From: UBA1368 sp964563125
Lineage (GTDB): Bacteria; Bacillota; Syntrophomonadia; Syntrophomonadales; Syntrophomonadaceae
DNA length: 64,000 nt
Direction: 5' to 3'
NCBI GenBank assembly: GCA_964563125.1
Contig: CAZLVY010000004.1
Span: 1 to 64,000, forward strand
A model generated the notes under the pieces. That model did no database searches and was not told the origin of the DNA. It saw nothing but the letters and a program-made list of their open reading frames with translations. Both the position numbers and the translations under genes were made by a program. Shown piece by piece: positions 60,149 through 64,000 of this stretch (positions are counted from its first letter, which is position 1; the number at the start of each line of letters is the position of its first letter).

Positions 60149-62185
60149 GTGCTGTTAGAAAATTTAAGAAATATAGGAATAATTGCTCATATAGACGCCG
60201 GTAAAACTACTACTACCGAAAGAATATTGTATTATACCGGTTTGACGCATAAAATAGGCGAGACGCATGATGGTGCCAGTGTTATGGATTTTCTTTCTTA
60301 TGAAAAGGAACGCGGCATTACAGTAGCTTCTGCTGCCACTACCTGCATATGGAAAGGAACCAGCATTAATATAATTGATACTCCTGGTCATGTAGATTTT
60401 ACGGCCGAAGTCGAACGCAGTCTCAGAATTTTAGATGGTGTAGTAGTTATATTCTGCAGTAAAGGCGGAGTAGAACCGCAATCAGAAACAGTCTGGAGAC
60501 AAGCTGATAAATATAGAGTTCCCCGCATTGCTTATATAAATAAAATGGATGCAGTTGGTGCAGACTTTTTCCGAGTAAATGAGCAGATAAGAACCAGACT
60601 GGGAGCAAATCCTCTGGTTATCACCCTGCCGGTAATTAATGATGACGATTTTACTGGTATTATTGATTTAATAAAAATGAAATATTATACTTTCAGCGGT
60701 AAATTAGGCAACGAAGTAGCGGAAGTTGAAATTCCTGCCGAGCATTTAGCCGAGGCAGAAAAATGGCGTCAATCAATGACTGAGAGTCTGGCTGAAACAG
60801 ACGAAAAATTGCTGGATATGTATTTTAATAATGAACCTATTGCCAATGAATTGTTAATTGAAGCTATTAGAGTAAATACTTTAAGCGGAAAAATTGTGCC
60901 GGTATTATGTGGTAGTTCCTATCGTAATATTGGTGTGCAACTGCTTTTAGATTGTATTGTTAATTATCTGCCGTCACCTATGGATGTAGAGCCAGCAGTT
61001 GCTACAATTCTGGGTACAGATGATACAGTTGAAATAATTCCCGATTCTAATGGCCCCTTTTCAGCTTTGGTTTTCAAAATTGTCAGTGACCGTCATGTTG
61101 GCAAATTAGCCTTCGCTCGCGTTTATTCCGGAACTATTAAAGCGGGCAGTTATGTAATAAACAGCACCAAAGATAAAAAAGAGAGAATAGGCCGCCTGGT
61201 TAAAATGCATGCTAACCATCGTGAGGAAATAACTGATGTGTATGCAGGCGATATCGTAGCCTTTATCGGTTTGAAAGATGTCAGCACCGGTGACACCATT
61301 TGTTCAGAAGGAAACAACTTATTACTGGAATCAATCATTTTCCCTGAACCGGTTATACAAATATCCATTGAACCAAAAACTCAAAATGATCAGAGTAAAC
61401 TTGGTGAATCACTGGCCCGTTTGGCTGCTGAAGATCCGACTTTTAAAGTAACTTATAACTCGGAAACCGGTCAAACTTTAATTGCCGGTATGGGTGAGCT
61501 TCATTTGGAAATAGTCGCTGAAAGACTGTCCAAAGAATATATGGTTGATTTTAATATTGGTCAGCCCCAGGTTGCTTACAAAGAGACTATTACCCAAAAA
61601 GCAGAACAAGTTACCCGCTATGTAAAACAAACTGGCGGCAAAGGACAGTTTGCTCATTTGGTCTTGCGCTTAGAGCCAAGTGAAGAGGGATTTGAGTTTG
61701 TTAATAAAATCGTCGGCGGAGCTATACCCAGAGAGTACATTCCAGCTGTTGAGGCAGGAATTAAGCAAACTTTAACAGAAGGAGTCCTGAAAGGATTCCC
61801 TGTAGTTAATGTTAAGGCAACATTGCTGGATGGATCTTTCCATGAAGTGGATTCATCAGAAATGGCGTTTAGAGTAGCTGCCATGATCTCTACCAAAGAT
61901 TGCTTGAAGAAGGCTGCTCCTAAGCTGCTCGAACCGGTGATGAAGTTGGAGATAACTACTCCTGAGGAATTTACCGGTAATATAATAAACAATATTAGTA
62001 ATATGCGTGGCCGTTTGGAATCTATGGAAATGGAAAACAATACGCAGATAATTAGAGGGAGTGTACCTCTGGTTGAATTGTTCGGCTATTCAACTACTTT
62101 AAGGTCGCTTACCCAGGGTAGAGCCGCGTTTTCCATGCAGTTTTCGCATTATGAAGAAAGACCAATCACTTCTATAGACAAATAA
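60149..62185 (+). CDS. Elongation factor G paralogue (FusA-like translational GTPase)
   Basis: 678 residues, all five EF-G domains. GTPase motifs: HIDAGKTTTTER (G1), RGITVASAATT (G2), DTPGHVDFT (G3), NKMD (G4). Domain IV has GGKGQFAHLVLRLEP and the tip loop near GGAIPREYIPAVEAG. It is alone, away from any rpsL-rpsG-tuf genes, and has its own attenuated leader, so it is probably a second EF-G or a ribosome-recycling or rescue form, not the main factor. TetM-type protection is less likely by sequence. GTG start behind AAGGAG. Confidence 0.9.
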   Translation: MLLENLRNIGIIAHIDAGKTTTTERILYYTGLTHKIGETHDGASVMDFLSYEKERGITVASAATTCIWKGTSINIIDTPGHVDFTAEVERSLRILDGVVVIFCSKGGVEPQSETVWRQADKYRVPRIAYINKMDAVGADFFRVNEQIRTRLGANPLVITLPVINDDDFTGIIDLIKMKYYTFSGKLGNEVAEVEIPAEHLAEAEKWRQSMTESLAETDEKLLDMYFNNEPIANELLIEAIRVNTLSGKIVPVLCGSSYRNIGVQLLLDCIVNYLPSPMDVEPAVATILGTDDTVEIIPDSNGPFSALVFKIVSDRHVGKLAFARVYSGTIKAGSYVINSTKDKKERIGRLVKMHANHREEITDVYAGDIVAFIGLKDVSTGDTICSEGNNLLLESIIFPEPVIQISIEPKTQNDQSKLGESLARLAAEDPTFKVTYNSETGQTLIAGMGELHLEIVAERLSKEYMVDFNIGQPQVAYKETITQKAEQVTRYVKQTGGKGQFAHLVLRLEPSEEGFEFVNKIVGGAIPREYIPAVEAGIKQTLTEGVLKGFPVVNVKATLLDGSFHEVDSSEMAFRVAAMISTKDCLKKAAPKLLEPVMKLEITTPEEFTGNIINNISNMRGRLESMEMENNTQIIRGSVPLVELFGYSTTLRSLTQGRAAFSMQFSHYEERPITSIDK

Positions 62186-62192
62186 ATAGATA

Positions 62193-62255
62193 AAGTCCGC
62201 TCAATGATGAACGGACCTACGATAACAAAAGGACGCACATTGTTGCGTCCTTTTT
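62193..62255 (+). terminator. Double hairpin terminator after the EF-G paralogue
   Basis: A first stem (GTCCG with CGGAC, about 62193-62214) is followed by a stronger one (GGACGCA 62231-62237 with TGCGTCC 62244-62250) and five T. Confidence 0.88.
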
Positions 62256-62298
62256 GCGATATTATTGTTGGTGCAATGTAGGGTTGATTAGCGATATT

Positions 62299-63441
62299 CT
62301 ATAGTTGGCCTAACTTTATTGACTCGGCCAGATTGAGTAATTCTTCATTACTTAACGAACTCTTTATCTTAACCAGATACGCTATATTTTCATATTCTGC
62401 AATTACTTCTAACAGTTGAGTTGATGACTCAGCGACGGAAGTCTTATTATCCTGCTGCTCTTTATCAGCAGCTACAGACATATAACTCATAGGAGCTGAA
62501 TAAGGTTCTACTGATATTTCAACTGTCTGGTTAGTATTTACTTCGGTGTAAGTGAAGTTAATAACAGATCCAGTGTCAGAACTTACGTTTAATATATAAT
62601 TTTCGGGCAAGTCAACCGGCATAACCAAGACCTCGTCTGCATTATTTGCCAGTGAGACTGCATAGGAACGATAGCGGTTAGGTGATAAGACTTTTAGGGC
62701 AGCAGATGTGTCATCTCTGGTACCTAGCGTCATATCTGATTGCAGCGATTTTGTGCTGATATCTTCAGAAATTGGAGCATCAGTAACTGGAGCATCAGTA
62801 ACTGGAGCATCAGTAACACTTCTCATCGCAATTTGTATGACTTCATTATTGTTGGTTGATTCATTAATACTGGTACTGCCACTTACTGTGTTACCTGAAT
62901 CATTGTTACTGACGGTAACGCCTGGGTCTCCGCTGCCACCGTCATTTAAAGTAGTTGGATTTGTTGGTGTGCTGCCGGTTCCAAAAATATCTGGATCAGT
63001 AACCAAAGCCTGGTCGGATTCCAACTGGTTATCAGCAATATCTTTGGTTGCTAATTCAAATTGTGCAGATTTATTACCAATATTAAAAGTATTATAGAAA
63101 TCAGGTAATACACCAGTGATTAAAAGTACAATAGCAGCGGCTGCAGCTATAAATAAAGATACTTTTCTGGTGCGTGAAGTTTTTAAGCTGTGAATATCAG
63201 CTTGGCTTTGAATGGTCTGCCTGGCAGATACAGCGCCCATCACCCGACTGGTAAAATTGTCATCTATGGCATCTACTGTCAGGGCATCTTTTAAAACCGC
63301 ATTTTCCATATAAGTTAACTGCACCATATTATTGCACGTTTCGCACTTTGTCAGGTGCTCTTCAATCTGCAGAGCAATTTCAGGGGATAAATTGCCGTCG
63401 CAATATTCATAAACATATTTGTCAATTTGCTGGCAATTCAT
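62299..63441 (-). CDS. Anti-sigma factor with zinc-binding N-terminus (zf-HC2)
   Basis: 380 residues. Residues 1-60 hold the ZAS-type HxxxCxxC (EEHLTKCETCNNM) that binds the partner sigma factor. One transmembrane helix (about 92-110: VSLFIAAAAAIVLLITGVL). Outside, a Ser/Thr/Asn-rich low-complexity region contains three tandem VTDAP units, then a DUF4367-like beta-rich domain. It overlaps the sigma gene by four bases (ATGA), the usual sign of coupled sigma/anti-sigma pairs. Signal sensed by the outer part is unknown. Confidence 0.88.
   Translation of the reverse strand: MNCQQIDKYVYEYCDGNLSPEIALQIEEHLTKCETCNNMVQLTYMENAVLKDALTVDAIDDNFTSRVMGAVSARQTIQSQADIHSLKTSRTRKVSLFIAAAAAIVLLITGVLPDFYNTFNIGNKSAQFELATKDIADNQLESDQALVTDPDIFGTGSTPTNPTTLNDGGSGDPGVTVSNNDSGNTVSGSTSINESTNNNEVIQIAMRSVTDAPVTDAPVTDAPISEDISTKSLQSDMTLGTRDDTSAALKVLSPNRYRSYAVSLANNADEVLVMPVDLPENYILNVSSDTGSVINFTYTEVNTNQTVEISVEPYSAPMSYMSVAADKEQQDNKTSVAESSTQLLEVIAEYENIAYLVKIKSSLSNEELLNLAESIKLGQL
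62774..62818 (-). repeat. Three 15-bp tandem repeats inside the anti-sigma gene
   Basis: GGAGCATCAGTAACT occurs three times in a row (third copy one base different) and encodes VTDAP units. Copy number may vary by slippage without breaking the frame. Confidence 0.9.
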
Positions 63442-64000
63442 ATTACTTCCCCCTTTCTTTCAGTTGCAGTTTTTTGCATATATAGATTGCGCATAGCTTT
63501 CCGGGCTCGATGGACTTTAACCTCGACATTTTCTTTACTTATACCTAGCACCTCAGCAATTTCTCCGTTGTTATAATCCATCTGATAACGCAGGGTAATA
63601 ATGATGCGGTAGCTTTCTGGTAATTCCATAATTACTTCATTAATAAAGCTGCTTAAGGCTCTTCTTTCATAATACAAATGCGGGTCCCCAATATTGGCAC
63701 TTGGTGTACTATCAAGTGCCTGCACATAGGTTTCATCAAAACTTAAATTTACAACCTTTTTATTCTTTCTTAAGGTACTGATAGTAGTGTTTACAGCTAT
63801 TTTATGTATCCAGGGGCCAAACTTTTTATTAACATCGAATTGATAAAGTTTTTCATATACAGTTAGAAAGACTTCCTGTGAAATGTCTTCTGCTTCCTGA
63901 TATTGCCCGATTATTCGATATACAATAGCAAATACAGATTTTTTGTATTTGTTCACTAACTCCTCAAAAGCGTAGAGGTCGCCTGCCAAGACCTGAGAGG
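63438..64000 (-). CDS. ECF-type RNA polymerase sigma factor (N-terminus beyond window)
   Basis: At least 187 residues; the frame stays open to the window edge (SQVLAGDLYAFEELVNKY), so the true start lies outside. Region 2 (VYRIIGQYQEAEDISQEVFL, FGPWIHKIAVNTTISTLRK) and region 4 (LPESYRIIITLRYQMDYNNGEIAEVLGISKENVEVKVHRARKAM) are complete. It belongs to the SigW/RpoE-like group and is paired with the overlapping anti-sigma factor. An autoregulated promoter would be upstream of this window. Confidence 0.93.
   Translation of the reverse strand, partial: SQVLAGDLYAFEELVNKYKKSVFAIVYRIIGQYQEAEDISQEVFLTVYEKLYQFDVNKKFGPWIHKIAVNTTISTLRKNKKVVNLSFDETYVQALDSTPSANIGDPHLYYERRALSSFINEVIMELPESYRIIITLRYQMDYNNGEIAEVLGISKENVEVKVHRARKAMRNLYMQKTATERKGEVI

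Noticed and set aside
60149..62185. TetM-type tetracycline resistance protein
   Set aside because: The whole length follows EF-G, including the RGITVASAATT switch region; only the attenuated leader is reminiscent of tet(M).
62774..62818. Tandem repeats considered as a CRISPR array
   Set aside because: Units are contiguous without spacers and encode an in-frame peptide repeat.

Overview
The window is a low-G+C, gene-dense stretch of a spore-forming Clostridia-type Firmicute. The evidence is a SpoIIIE/FtsK translocase, SpoVS, a SpoVM-like micro-protein, RemA, RNase Y, a PrkC/PrpC pair and many UUG/GUG starts behind strong Shine-Dalgarno (SD) sites. 4-hydroxybutyryl-CoA dehydratase, an acyl-CoA dehydrogenase and an enoyl-CoA hydratase suggest an anaerobic, acyl-CoA-metabolising, perhaps syntrophic lifestyle; a Syntrophomonas-like relative is my inference. 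The sequence is a scaffold with four 100-N gaps. Two of them (17005-17104 and 51538-51637) are flanked by identical 55-base ends and look like unmerged contig overlaps; the other two hide real sequence.

Layout. 1-10.2 kb: end of a DinG-like helicase, a SpoVM-like 21-residue ORF, a 28-residue membrane ORF, uppP, spoIIIE/ftsK, a winged-helix protein with a degenerate PfkB domain, a truncated rodZ, rimO, a thioesterase, and a membrane protein paired with a compact FtsH-like AAA protease. 10.3-20.6 kb: cinA, recA (near-consensus promoter with a perfect SOS box), rny, ymdB, spoVS (SigH-type promoter), dipeptidase, PHP phosphoesterase, LysM-NlpC/P60 hydrolase and a degenerate uracil-DNA-glycosylase-like Fe-S protein. 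20.7-39.2 kb: a block matching the order known from Bacillus subtilis: Ca-ATPase, yicC, remA, gmk, rpoZ, coaBC, (metK), priA, def, fmt, (DUF116), rsmB, rlmN, prpC, prkC, rsgA, rpe. 39.2-42.9 kb: FMN riboswitch, ribD, ribE, ribBA, ribH.

42.9-48.9 kb is the most unusual part. abfD lies behind a textbook sigma-54 -24/-12 promoter with paired upstream 18-bp repeats. It is followed by a possible MITE-like spacer, a small Cys-rich protein, a DUF1646 ion transporter, a promoter plus structured leader plus terminator ahead of a 34-residue membrane protein, and a Na/Pi cotransporter. 48.9-51.9 kb is a metNIQ methionine importer on the minus strand under a SAM-I riboswitch. 52.5-64 kb holds a YhcC-like radical SAM protein, an OFA-type MFS transporter, tRNA-Leu(CAG), an ATPase, the acyl-CoA dehydrogenase, a short dUTPase, an isochorismatase-like hydrolase, an enoyl-CoA hydratase/isomerase, a stand-alone EF-G paralogue behind a probable attenuator, and an anti-sigma/ECF sigma pair cut by the window edge.

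The best candidates for something undescribed are the structured leader with its 34-residue membrane protein between two ion transporters, the sigma-54 abfD control region, the PfkB pseudo-kinase regulator, and the two-gene FtsH-like module. All functions are read from motifs and remembered family knowledge; no database search was run.
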